Origin: Amblyomma americanum
Taxonomy: Eukaryota > Arthropoda > Arachnida > Ixodida > Ixodidae
Length of the DNA stretch: 64,000 nt
Reading direction: 5' to 3'
NCBI RefSeq assembly: GCF_052857255.1
Contig: NC_135498.1
Coordinates: 117,342,281 to 117,406,280, forward strand
How positions within the stretch are numbered: position 1 is the first letter of the stretch; every line of letters starts with the position of its first letter. The position numbers and the translations under genes were made by a program. The notes under the pieces were generated by a model. The model was not told where the DNA came from, searched no databases, and saw only the letters and a program-made list of their open reading frames with translations. This document shows, in pieces, positions 18,700 to 28,671 of the stretch.

Positions 18700-20180
18700 C
18701 TGTAATAAAAGAAGTAAATAAATGTGACGGTTCGCTGGCACGAAATGTACAGTCGGGGACAAAAGTCTCTGGACCACGTGTTCCTCAAACGAAGCCGGTA
18801 GTTCTTTCAGCCGACAGCGGAGATCACCCTTGTTGAGGCGAAAGCCAAAATTTTGTTCTTTCATCTCCACAGGTCTGGTCTCCGGCCGCCAGCTAATAAT
18901 AGAGCTATGAGCTTCTTTTGAGAAACACGTGGTTCGGGGACACTTGCCGAGTGTACATCTGCAGTCGAAAGCGGGGACTAGGAAGACAAGATAAAAGGGG
19001 GGGGGGGGCAGTGCTTATTAGGTGATATGTGTGCAAAGTTCCTTGAGGCATTGAAACCGCGGATAGAATAGGGCATATTTTTTCTGTAGATTCACCTATT
19101 CGACGAAACATGACCATAAACAATGATTCTCGCGTGTTAAGGCACAGCCGGTTACCATTAATTAGGCCGGCTGGGTTACGTGAAATTTAAGGCAGCCGCG
19201 TTGAAACGTGAGCTGCTCCGCATGGTAGATAACCGCACTTGTGACTGGCAACAGAATCAGTAAGGGCTGCAGTGAGAAATTAAATCGACACTCCAATTAA
19301 AAGCTAGAACAAAATAACAGATTGCAGCTTTCATGGAGTTCTTGGCAACGGTGTTCTGTATCGAACAGCGTGAACAACAACACGTACAAAAGACTAGGAC
19401 ACAGCTGCGGAACATCGTTCTGTGTCGAACAGCGTGAACAAAGACACGTACAAAAGACTAGGACACAGCTGCGGAACATTGCGAGTTTGCCGCTCACACT
19501 CGATGCATCAACCCTCTAACCTGCATCGCAACAACATGCGCCGTAACAAAAAGAAGACATACCGTCGGGTCGGACCATGTGTGGGAGGCAGTCATAGCCT
19601 CTTGGTCATCCCCGGCCGAGGAAGTGGTTTTTGGTGTGGCCCGCGGCCGGGCCTCTAGGGCCGACGTCGCGAGCGGCGTCCGCTGCAGAGCTGCCGACGT
19701 CTTGGGGAGCCCCCTCCGTGATTTTGCGCCTCCTGCGGATCAAATGGTGGCGGCGGTCAAATGAGGCTGCAGAGTGTCATAGCAGAACAGCTGTTCTGGT
19801 CCGAAACAGAATTTAGAGCACGGCTTTAGGACACAGATCAGGTACGGGACAAGCGTCGGAGATAGTTCCTTATAACTTCTTAGCAGTCCACTTTCGGCTC
19901 AAGCGCGTCTTCGATTTGGAAGAGCCCAACCGCTCGGCCATTCCTGTATAGAGCAAGCAGGACCGACTTGCACGAAGCAGGAAGCAGATAAGACAGTTGT
20001 CTATATCGTGTTTCCCATTATGTTTACTTTGTGCTTTATTTTCCCGCGGAGGCTTGAGATGCGCAGCTGTCATAACTGAGCGTGCATTGAGAAAGCAGCC
20101 CAGTACTGCCGGAGAAGCCGGCGTGTGTCGTCTACGCAGTGCGTGCAGTCGGTAATCTCATTCGCGGTCTAAACACTCTC
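18700..20180. other. Unassigned intergenic sequence with small repeats
   Basis: It contains an uninterrupted G run (about 18,998-19,008, longer in copy 2), a roughly 60-bp segment at about 19,132-19,192 that is absent from copy 2, and a 64-bp tandem duplication at 19,353-19,480. GC-rich open frames around 19,580-19,800 are conserved in copy 2 but change frame freely, so I do not call them genes. Confidence 0.4.
19353..19480. repeat. 64-bp tandem duplication, copy 1 only
   Basis: Two direct copies start at 19,353 and 19,417, each containing TCGAACAGCGTGAACAA and GACTAGGACACAGCTGCGG. Copy 2 has a single unit near 51,647-51,710. Confidence 0.85.
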
Positions 20181-20470
20181 TTGGTTTTGAGAAAAGGAGA
20201 GGCGCATGACTGCTTCAAGTTGTCAGTGGTTGCTTCAAGCGCGCCACGCCAACAAAATTCTTGGAAACTCCAGCTGTTAGTCGGGCTTTCGTGGCGCGCT
20301 TAATACGTCCTCCGAAGAAGAATAATTGGTTTTTAGGAAAGGAAACACGTCAGTGGACACCCGAACCGCGCCGTCAAGGAAAGCCGGAAGGTGCGAGTGA
20401 ACGAAGAAAGAAAGAGGTGCCATAGTGGAGCGAACGTTGTGCGCCTTTCCTTTTCTCAAAACCAAGCAGA
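20181..20470. repeat. Short element bounded by TTGGTTTTGAGAAAAGG inverted repeats
   Basis: CTTGGTTTTGAGAAAAGG at about 20,183 is mirrored by CCTTTTCTCAAAACCAAG at about 20,449. The interval is non-coding. Similar motifs (TTCCTTTTCTCAAAACTGAG) occur at about 31,805 and 63,650. It could be a non-autonomous element or two facing SINE tails. It is shared with copy 2 at 52,412-52,695. Confidence 0.5.
20318..20425 (-). mobile_element. Ruka-like SINE 3' fragment
   Basis: The tail and pyrimidine-rich part only: TAATTGGTTTTTAGGAAAGG, then TGGACACCCGAACCGCGCCG, then AGAGGTGCCATAGTGGAG. It is shared with 52,552-52,655. Confidence 0.65.
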
Positions 20471-20479
20471 CGGGTTTAG

Positions 20480-20745
20480 ACCGGTTTTGAACCCGACCGC
20501 GGCGGCCGCGTTTCAAAGGAGGCGAAACGCAAAGGCGCCGGTGTGCTGTGGGATGTCAGTGCACGTTATAGAGATCCCCAGGAGGTCAAAAATATTTCGG
20601 AGCCCTCCACTACTGCACCCCTTTATTCCCTTCTCTCAGTCCCCCTTCTTTCTTTCCCTTACGGCGCAGTTCAGGTGTGTGCCGAAATGTGAGATGCTGG
20701 GTCATTTCCTTTCCCCCAAAACAATATTTTGTCCAGACCGGGTAT
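20480..20745 (+). mobile_element. Ruka-like SINE, head truncated
   Basis: It starts within the B-box region (TTTTGAACCCGACCGCGGCG), continues through the body (GGTGTGCTGTGGGATGTCAG) and ends near 20,745. It lies tail-opposed to the SINE fragment before it. It is shared with 52,700-52,975. Confidence 0.7.
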
Positions 20746-20834
20746 AAGACCAGACAGAGCTGGACTGTTTTAATTGCTTCGAGCGAGTGGACCCTCTATG
20801 TCTCGACCTAAGACAATCGAGTGCTCTGGCTCAC

Positions 20835-21199
20835 CGCGGTGCCGCCGTGGCTTCTGCCTGGGCCTCCTATTGATGCCATTGGTGCTGTGGCCCCCCGGCA
20901 GTTCTGCGTCCGCGGCAGGGACGGACGTCGGCGTGGAAAGAGACGCGATGCCGTTGACGAGGGTCGCGTTGGCGCCGCTGACCACGTTCGCTCCCTTCAG
21001 GCGCGCTGCACCCGGGTGCACCTTTGCGCGGGATAGGACCACGACCACCAGCACGGCGACCACGGCAGCCACCAGGGTGAAGGCGCCGAGCTGCCAGAGC
21101 AGCTCGTTGCGGCGGCGTGCACGTGGCGGGTCAGCAGGTGGACACGAACCGCAGAGGGCAAACTCGGCAGACAATTCGGGCGTCCAGATATTTGCGTCA
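20835..21199 (-). CDS. Locus B transmembrane exon (copy 1), family unknown
   Basis: The minus-strand frame reads ALCGSCPPADPPRARRRNEL, then a hydrophobic core LVAAVVAVLVVVVLS, then a polar, Pro-rich segment with a sequon (NAT). Basic residues before and a sequon after the core indicate type II topology. The acceptor GACGCAG before 21,199 and the donor GCG then GTGAGCC at 20,834 are good matches. The exon is 365 bp in both copies, although an in-frame stop lies just outside the acceptor in copy 1, as expected for intron. The architecture resembles membrane-bound metallopeptidases expanded in ticks (M13 type), but no catalytic domain is visible, so that is speculation. Its phase does not match the first exon directly; an intervening exon may exist. 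Confidence 0.5.
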
Positions 21200-21269
21200 C
21201 TGCGTCTCCTTTTGGCTCAGCACCGTGCTGCGCCAATAGGCAGCAGAGCACTGAAGGCGATACGCAGAA

Positions 21270-21370
21270 GAGGCACGCGTGCTGCACGATGTCAGGACAC
21301 GTTAAAAGTGTGCAAGCAGTCGAAGCTAATTTAGAGCCCTCCGCTCGCTACATTTCTTCCTCCACTGCTC
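21270..21370 (+). mobile_element. Degenerate Ruka-like SINE fragment
   Basis: The body block TGCTGCACGATGTCAGGACA and the TAGAGCCCTCCGCTCGCTAC segment are recognisable with many changes. It lies in the presumed intron between locus B first and second exons. It is shared with 53,505-53,600. Confidence 0.5.
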
Positions 21371-22011
21371 GGTTAAGCGCCCCCGTATGGTGAGGAATTG
21401 AGCCCTCTCTTTTCCGATGACCAATTATATGTCCACAAGTAACACCAGGTTGCAAAAAAAAATGGCTGGCGGTTTAGCATTGGTACGCATGGAGTATTGT
21501 TCGAAAGCACAGTTTTCGCAAGTGGCTACCACCGCCACATTCCTCAAACCACGGTTGAGGTGCCCAGTGACCAAAGTAGCCAGTTATGAGCCTAACCTTT
21601 CCTCAAAATAAACGCTGTGTACGGCGTTGTCGCAGCCAACATAGACAGCGCACGTATGTCACCACAGAACCGTACAGGCGCGGACAGAAGTAAATGGAGC
21701 ACGCTATTACCTTCTCACATTTTTCATGCGTTGTCAAATTGAAACTGGCAGCAGTGGTGTGTGCAGTATGCTAGTGGACTCCAGTGCGCTTTCTCTTGAG
21801 CAATATTGTTTCTTCAGCTCTGATAGAGAATGAGTGATCGTAATTAGAACGGAAGAGGATGCTGCGTTTACTTTTGTCCGCACCTGTAACTAAAAACGCC
21901 ATTGAGGTGTCCACTGACCAAGGAAGCAACCTGTGCACCTATTTCAATATCATGGGGTCTACAATTTTGTCAACGCAAATGACCCAATGACCGCCGGTGC
22001 CCTATTGCTGA

Positions 22012-22245
22012 AATTTGGTTTTTGAAGAAAGGAAATGGCAAAGTAACTGTCTCACATCTCGGTGGACACCCGAACCGCGCTAGAAGGAAAGTGATAATGC
22101 ATAGAGTGAAAGAAAGGCGGAAAGCGGTGCCGTAGTGGAGGGCTGCGGAATAGTTTCGGCCAACTGGGGACCAGGATCTTTAGCGCGTACTGACATCGCA
22201 TAGCACGCGGCCACCTATGCGTTTCGACTCCCTCGAAACGCAGCT
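22012..22245 (-). mobile_element. Diverged Ruka-like SINE
   Basis: The tail is at the left (GGTTTTTGAAGAAAGG). Body blocks GGTGGACACCCGAACCGCG and GCCGTAGTGGAGGGCTGCGG follow. The tRNA head is missing past CGAAACGCAGCTG. It is shared with 54,755-54,965, where a further truncated Ruka lies at its tail end. Confidence 0.7.
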
Positions 22246-22249
22246 GAAT

Positions 22250-23000
22250 TCACAGTAAGCTTTCGATCAGGTGTTCTAGTTATAGGTCGCTCGACTGTGG
22301 TTGCGATACATATTTCGGTTCCCTGGATATGACGCGGGAATGGACTCTGCGATGGACTGTCATAAAAAGGAAAAAACGCGCCGGGTTTGTTCCTTGAGCA
22401 GATATACGAGAACTATTCCAATAGCTACACGTTGCTTGTATGCATCACACACACCTTCGGACACCGTCGAACGACGGCCCACCGCGAACACGAAATGAAC
22501 GCTCCACACGCTACCTCGGCACCAGGGTTTGGGGCTTCTAGGTGCCGATGAATGAACAATATTGAGTACTATGGAAGTCTAGGCGCTACTAGGAAGTGCA
22601 ACTTAACTGCTAGCTCCGCCGCAGCAGGCTTGCGACGTGTGGCAGCTGAAACGCACACTGAAGCTTGGTCAAAAAAGGGTTAAATATTGTTTGCTGAACT
22701 GTGCCGTTGTTTGAATCCATGATGAGTACCCCCGGGACTGTGCGCTACAATGAATTTCTCACCATCTCCGCTTTATCGCCTCGATCTGTGGATTCGGCGA
22801 CAACGGCTGCGAAGACGACGGCTGTGCGAGCGTCGCCGGCGCGTGGGCCTGCGTGCAAAACAAGAGGCGCTCAGTCACAGCTGTCCAAGCTAGGGCCATC
22901 TACGGCTGTCGGCTTTTGGAAACGCTGTGTTCAGGCTTGCGTTTACGTCAGAGGCCTCCTCCACTATTCGAACTTCGAAAGCGTTAACCCTACTCAAAGG
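22250..23000. other. Unassigned sequence in presumed locus B intron
   Basis: I see short, non-conserved open frames only. No transposon hallmark was found. It is conserved in copy 2 (54,970-55,735). Confidence 0.4.
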
Positions 23001-23014
23001 TTTAGTCCACGTAC

Positions 23015-23236
23015 CGGCCCGAGTGCAGCAGCGGAGCTGGACTGGCTGTACGCGACGCTCTCGTGGGGTACCGGCTGGGAGCTCCGGTCTGGCGTCCATG
23101 GCTGAGACCGCGGCTTTGACGGCGCGGCGGGTCTCGGTCGCCCCTGGGAGCGGTCCTTGTGGCTCTCGCTGGACGAGTCCGAGTAGTGCGTCCTGTCGAA
23201 CGGGTCCGGGTACGGGCCCACCATGGTGATGGACAT
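23015..23236 (-). CDS. Locus B first coding exon (copy 1), family unknown
   Basis: The minus-strand ATG at 23,236 opens MSITMVGPYPDPFDRTHYSD; a second ATG at 23,224 lies in an ATCACCATGG context close to an optimal Kozak sequence. The peptide of 74 codons is rich in Ser, Pro and Arg without hydrophobic segments, fitting a cytosolic tail. It ends in phase 0 at a donor (GGGCCG then GTACGTGG). Copy 2 (55,746-55,967) has the same length and nearly identical sequence, and loci A and C align with it. It is the best-preserved first exon here. The next recognised exon is 20,835-21,199, across an intron with a SINE fragment. Confidence 0.6.
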
Positions 23237-23340
23237 CCCGGCCGCGGCTGGTTGAATTGCGCGGCAGGTCGGCTCCTTGAATCTTCGTCCGCTGCTCGGA
23301 GCCCTGCAGGACACGTCCGTTCCGGGTTGGGCGGTGTTCT

Positions 23341-23440
23341 AAAATGGCGATGGGGCTCTGCCTGATCGAGAAGCTAGGGAACGCGTGCGCATGCGACGGC
23401 GCGAGGCTTCAGGGCGTGCCGGGCAGCTGATGGCGATGGT
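23341..23440 (-). promoter_or_regulatory. Putative locus B promoter: YY1-like box
   Basis: AAAATGGCGA at 23,341-23,350 (plus strand) lies 105 bp upstream of the first-exon ATG, and the flank is GC rich. A CCAAT-type ACCAATGG follows at about 23,468. The box recurs upstream of locus A and, degenerate, locus C. The role is inferred from position and conservation. Confidence 0.5.
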
Positions 23441-23479
23441 GCTGGCGATCGCTTATCTTTTCTTGTGACCAATGGCAGT

Positions 23480-24050
23480 TGCTCGTGGGATAAGCGGCTC
23501 GAGTTCCGTTTTACGTGACCAGAACAACGCAAAAACTGGAGACAAGTAGGTGCGGAGCGAGCTGAATTAGCTTGGGCGATGAAGTGAAATATATAGAAAT
23601 CACAGGGTAAAATTGAAGTAAAGAAAACTATTTACAGTATACGTCACCATTGTGTAGAGCGCTCGGTCGGGGCACTCCCCTGCAAATAAATGCAGATCTT
23701 GTCGCAGTATTGCCTCTAGGGTCCAGAGGCAATAATTGCGCGTAATGCCACTAATGTAAGTAATGCCAGAGAGACCCGCAAACAAAGTATTCATGAGCAC
23801 TTTTCCCACTAGTCAGATACTGCTCTGTACTTTGTTTTTGCTGCCAGGTGCGCACTGCTTGAGCGATTTACACAGTGGTGACACAGACTGCACGTTCGGG
23901 TATAGACATTTTATCTTATGCCATAATCAGATGTTACCCCGCCGCGGTGGTTCGCAGGCTTTGTCGTTCTGCCAAAGCCTGTAGGTCAAGGGGATTGCAG
24001 TAATTGCTGCTGATGGAGGTCACGTCACTGCACTTGAGTGTCTCTCGCTC
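23480..24050. other. Unassigned sequence upstream of locus B
   Basis: No coding region is supported. A short CCCCGCCGCGGTGGTT at about 23,937 resembles a SINE head start without its B box. It is shared with 56,200-56,785. Confidence 0.4.
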
Positions 24051-24919
24051 AGGTGGCGGTGGTAAAAACTTTATTTTCGTCATTATGCATTCAAAGGTGC
24101 TCCTTCATAGATCGCGTGGGGCCCCCATTGCGCTTTTCTTCTTTCCCTCCTTCACGGCTGGTTGCGTGATGGGGCCAGGAGCCCTTGGCGCTCGGCGACT
24201 TTCAAAGCTCGGCTCACGGCCCGGAATTGGGTCTTTGGGTCGGATCTGAGCACCACAACCTCCCCCTCTTCGCGGTTCCAGAGCTGCATGTCCATCGGCG
24301 GTGTGTCCCGTGGACAAGTATATGAGCTAAGTCGGCCCTATCTTGACCACCTAGCTTACACTGTGTTGGCGGTAACGCGTTACAAGTAACGGCGTTGCCA
24401 GTAACGCGTTACTTTCTTCGGTAACTTTGTAACGTACTCGTTACCATTTCGGAACTGTAACGGGTAACGTACTTACGTTAGCATTTTTCGGTAACCTGAG
24501 GTGTCACGTTACTAGTTACTTTTAGTTCCAATTGTAACCCACTCTGCCCCCTTTTTTTAGAAAAGAAAGCGCAGAGCGCCTAAAGTGATGTTGCAAATGA
24601 ACAAAACGTACAGGTGCTCTCGACGATGAAAACACCCAACCTTGACGACGCACCCAGCTATAAAAAAAATAGAAATACAGAATAACCATAAAGCACGAAA
24701 CGCGTGCACGAACACGCGTTCACAAACTTGCCTTCAGCTACCTCCCCTTCCCAAACCTCTCACACACACAACTCTCTTAAGAGTGGAAGCATGCGGAGCA
24801 TTTTGGAACATCACATTTTTCAGAATGACCTTAAATTTGTTGAGATTTCAGCGATGTTTTCTTTGTGAAGTTAGAATTGATGATGAAATGTCATTTTGTG
24901 TTTAATATCACGTTCAGAA

Positions 24920-25320
24920 AATGGCTTCCCCATGTGCACCATGTGCCATAGTGCCGTGGAAACACTAGAACACCTGCTCCTTCATTGTGCCGCGTAAGTC
25001 GATGCTCGTCGCGATATGATTGCAGCCTACAGGCAACACCCTCTAGACTAGAGGGTGTTGTTACAAGGCGCTGGGCATACAACCAGACTCCCTCAAGACG
25101 CTAATGTGACCGCAGGGCAGTGCGCGCATCCATGAGCGAACCTTGGTGAACCTCTGTGCGTTCCTCGAACAGACGGGCTTGACGTCCCTTCTCCGCCACA
25201 TAGTTACACACAGTGACCGAGCGCTCCGCGAGTTCTACATCGGACGATTAAAAACTGGACGCCCCACTCCAGTTGTAGTCAACATAGCGTTGTGCGCGTT
25301 TGATATTACTCCACCGTGAA
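24920..25320 (+). mobile_element. LINE 3' remnant inside the hAT-like element
   Basis: In the plus strand CTMCHSAVETLEHLLLHCAA, the CxxC..H..C element that follows RNase H in many LINEs, is readable from about 24,935, with later LVNLCAFLEQTGLTSLLR-like sequence. Stops interrupt it. It is either nested in or captured by the DNA element. It is shared with copy 2 at 57,620-58,025. Confidence 0.6.
25034..25060. repeat. Perfect 27-bp palindrome
   Basis: CAACACCCTCTAG, then A, then CTAGAGGGTGTTG: 13-bp arms around one base, unchanged in copy 2 at 57,738-57,764. It interrupts the LINE remnant with a stop codon. It may be a cruciform or hairpin site. Confidence 0.9.
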
Positions 25321-26410
25321 CTAATCACGCGCACAACCTGGACACATTTCTTATTGTGTAAATAGTCTGTGTATATTACCTCTACCCCTATCCTCTCTTC
25401 CTGTCCCCTCACCACTTTCATTTCAATTCTCCATTCTGCCTGCTATCCTTTACTCCTGCTGCCCCAGCTCAGGTGCTTCAGTATCGATGGCAGATGCCGG
25501 AGCGAACAAAAATCTTTTCCATCTTTTTCATTATTATTTTAATAATAACTACTTAATTTCTTACTTACCATGTGCCATAGAGTTAGAAGCCACAACATGT
25601 ATCTATACAGGGACCTTTAGGCCACTATAACATCTGTTTCGTTTGTTTTTGGGGCCCGGTTGCAGATGGCGCTTTACCATGGCTAAGTTCCTTCACATTT
25701 GCCAAATGTATTCTCGTTAAATCAGGATTTCGCGTAAAATCTTGTCTGGGCTAGAAGTTTTACGTGAAATGTGAGCTTCATACAATTGTTACCGTAAGTT
25801 CTAAATTCGAAGGCTATTTAAAATTAATGGCCATGAAGTAACGGCAAAGTAACGTGCGGTACTTTATTTCGGTAACGATAACGATAACGTGTTTCCTTTT
25901 TTTTGTAGGTAACGTAGGGCGGTAACGCGTTCCTTTTTTTTAGCGTAACGTATTTACTTTTCTTCGATGACGCCTACAACACTGGGCGAGAATACTCCCG
26001 GATGCATAATAGAGTTTTGATAAGGGTTGGGGAAAGTGCTTGTCTGAAGTTGCCTCCAGGCCACCTGCTGAGGTTTGGTCTAAGACTTATCGGGGGGTGG
26101 GTATTTAGATCTATTATTAGTGCATAGATATGTCGTTATACGTGACCATGCGCTCCTCGGCAGACCTCAGCTTTGGGCAGGCCATAGCCCTGTTGACGAA
26201 TCCTCGGGCAAAATCGTGGGCTGCTTCGTTCCCCGGGTGGGACGAGTGCGCAGGCACCCAGATAATTTGAATGGCGGCTAGGTGCTAGATTGGACTGTCT
26301 CTCAAGAATAGAACGGAAGGCAGAGTGCACTCTGCCTTTCGCAAAATTTCGCACGGCTGTTTTGGAATCGCTGAGTATATATTCAGCTTCCGTTGAGGCG
26401 ATGGCCATAG

Positions 26411-28671
26411 CACTAGCAGAAATTTAGCTTTCACCTGATGAATTTAATGCCGAAAGCTTTTAGCTTCGCAAACGTATTTGTGAGCTTGTCTCTTATCTCT
26501 AAGTGCCTGCCCTCATAGGACCCTTGAGACTATTCGGTGCATGCGAGAGAGAAACCTTTTAATAAAAAAAAAACAATTTACCCGGCGTTTAAAAATTGCT
26601 GGCACGCTACTCTGCTTGAAAAAGGGAATTTGGGAGATAAAGGCGGAATGAGAGCGGTGTGAAATAGGGCGAAATAAAACAAAAAAGGGAGAAGGCAAAA
26701 CGCGCCCATTGAATGTGTACTAAGGTGCATCGGCGAATAATCATGTTTCAAGTACACAGTCCGACAATTGGGATAACAAAGTTCACTTCGTGAAGAATGC
26801 ATTAGGATAAAACGCAAGGTGAAATTGGAGCTTGTGAAGACTACCAATGTTTTAACACAAAGTATGCACTTGCAACGTTACTGATACTCTATTCTTCCTG
26901 TTAGTCTCCGCGAAAACTCCAGTACTGTAGGCGAGCATATTCTGCGTCCGCTAATCGGAACACCCGGCTGGCACAGCCCTGTGTAAATATGGCTGCGCCC
27001 AAAACGGTAAGTGAGAAAGTCTATAGACTGACGAGTAACTGGATGGACACGTGATTTGCGAATCGTACGCAATATATTTCTCGGCGAAAAACAACACATG
27101 GTGGACACCAGCGGCGAAATCCCTCGGCGACCGCAACCAGGTCCATGCTCGTTGCGGTCATCACTAAAGGGAGCCGGATCCACGCACGGCGATCCACGAG
27201 CTTGAAAAGGGAGGCTCAGCAGCGGCCATCGATTGGAATGCCTTAGGACTGGGAAAAGAAAAAAAAGATTGTTGTTTTTATGTGCCGCCATGCAAACATG
27301 ATAAAGGCCCTTCTGCCAAGGACTGATTTAGAAAAATGCGGATACCGACGTGTACACAACGAAACGATGTTTCGTTTGGTACCGACCACTGGTTCGCCCA
27401 CCACGGCCCTCTGAAGGTCGCCCCTCATTACGGTTTCCTAAAGGCCGTCGGTAAGAATCTCACAAGCAGGCTTCAACTCGACTAAACTTAGTGCGCCGAA
27501 TTATGCCCATTTGTTTGCTACCACTCCAAACCCTCTGCGCCAAATTGGTGGGCCACAATTTTGTCACCAGTGGCGACACCACGTGGCACCAGTCTCGGCA
27601 CCAGCTCAGATGGTATATAGCGGAACGCCAGCACTACAGCGGATGAATCGGCTGCCACTGTGCCCGCCCGACGACTGCGCGTGTGGTCACGTGGTGGGGA
27701 TCACACTTTGCTCGATGCTGCAGTACATTGATCACATGACTGGCTGCCATCTTGAAATCTCGGACAGACAAGAAACGTTCGAATGGGAGTAGTAAGAGCT
27801 AACCCTCCTAAACATTCCAAGTACAATCACGATTCTCCTTTTAATGCGAAATTTGAGCTCAGCTCTGTCCCGTGCCTTAGGCTCTGCAGGCTGATTCTTT
27901 TGCTTTTCCGGGTGGTCGGCACGTCTGGCGACGATATTAGTTCCATAGTAGTATTCGCTGATAAAGACAACGATATGCAGTGCACAGCGGGCGAGAATGT
28001 GTGTATTAGCTCGATAGCATGCAGGCATTAGTTGATGAGTATCACGATGTGCGATGTACAGCGCGAGTGTGTGTCGCAGTCTCAAACAAGGCGTTATCGA
28101 CTGCGGCGATAGCACAGTACTATCGTGCAGCGGCCAGTGAAGCTGATCTGTTATCGGCGCTGCGGGTTCGAATCCCAGTCGTGGCAATGTTTGTATTTAT
28201 TGATGGTTTGACGCGGCTGAAACCAGGAACCGGAGCTTAAGAGCTACGCTCTACAAAGGAGAGAGTTTAAGCGTTGTACCAACCACGAATAAACGTATGA
28301 GTTGATTCAAGGTTATGAATTGATTAAAGTGCCTAGATAGACATTGAAGCAGATTTGTCCAGCACCGACTGTTTTAGCAACAAAGCCGTCGTGACGTCTA
28401 TGCAGCTTTTTTGGGTGCGAGTCTCTGATGCTAGGCTACACGCCACTGACTCCATAACGTGGATCACGGAGTCTTTTCAGCCTTCACGTCAAGTCTCCTC
28501 AGCTTTTCCTGGTGGTCAAAGACCGGAATCGCTAGAAAGCGCCATATTTATTTCAGCGTAAATAAAAAATTTGCAGAGCGAAGCTAACCGGCTTAGCGAT
28601 TTAATGAGCCAAAGCTGTTATAGGTTTGGTTTAGCCATTTAGGTCAATGCCCCGCTACCTATCATGTTTTT
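26411..28671. other. Unassigned region
   Basis: No gene is supported. The longest minus-strand frame (26,878-27,291) loses continuity in copy 2, which lacks 47 bp near 26,940. A B-box-like GGGTTCGAATCCC at about 28,166, with a weak A-box region 50 bp before it, suggests a decayed tRNA-derived SINE head; no cloverleaf can be drawn. A palindromic CGAAACGATGTTTCG lies at about 27,360. Confidence 0.4.

Larger units (their letters stand above)
24361..25984. mobile_element. hAT-like non-autonomous DNA element (copy 1)
   Basis: Both ends are packed with GTAACG/CGTTAC motifs, such as GGTAACGCGTTACAAGTAAC at the left and TAGCGTAACGTATTTAC at the right. The termini are CAGTG-like and CACTG. The left terminus has lost about 14 bp relative to copy 2, including the left target-site duplication; the right one (GGCGAGAA) remains at 25,985-25,992. 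There is no transposase frame. It carries an old LINE 3' fragment and a short perfect palindrome. The family is inferred from 8-bp duplications in copy 2 and terminal bases. Confidence 0.75.
24055..26410 (-). mobile_element. LINE F 3' half, interrupted by hAT-like element (copy 1)
   Basis: The 3' end is at the left: AATAAAGTTTTTACCACC on the minus strand near 24,053-24,075. Upstream is a frame with SDPKTQFRAVSRALKVAE-type sequence (24,180-24,300), which I associate with the C-terminus of a tick non-LTR family. To the right of the hAT-like element the minus strand has an RNase H segment (ILSDSKTAVRNFAKGRVH at 26,300-26,400; best seen in copy 2 with IIWVPAHSSHPGNEAALDFA). Neither RT nor endonuclease is present. 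It is old and broken. Confidence 0.65.

Noticed and set aside
19579..19816. Overlapping plus-strand GC-rich frames
   Set aside because: Several frames are open at once, the codon changes between copies show no bias, and there are no splice sites.
20774..21334. Long plus-strand open frame (186 codons; 157 in copy 2) opposite the locus B transmembrane exon
   Set aside because: It is antisense to the exon with consistent splice sites and a hydrophobic core. Its length follows from GC richness, and its C-terminal part differs between copies because of a stop.
20835..23236. Naming locus B as an M13 (neprilysin-like) metallopeptidase
   Set aside because: The short cytosolic tail plus single transmembrane segment fits, and such genes are expanded in ticks, but no zinc-binding or substrate-binding motif is visible in the window.
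26878..27291. Minus-strand 137-codon frame
   Set aside because: Copy 2 has a 47-bp deletion and other changes in this span, and the translation shows no domain or splice context.
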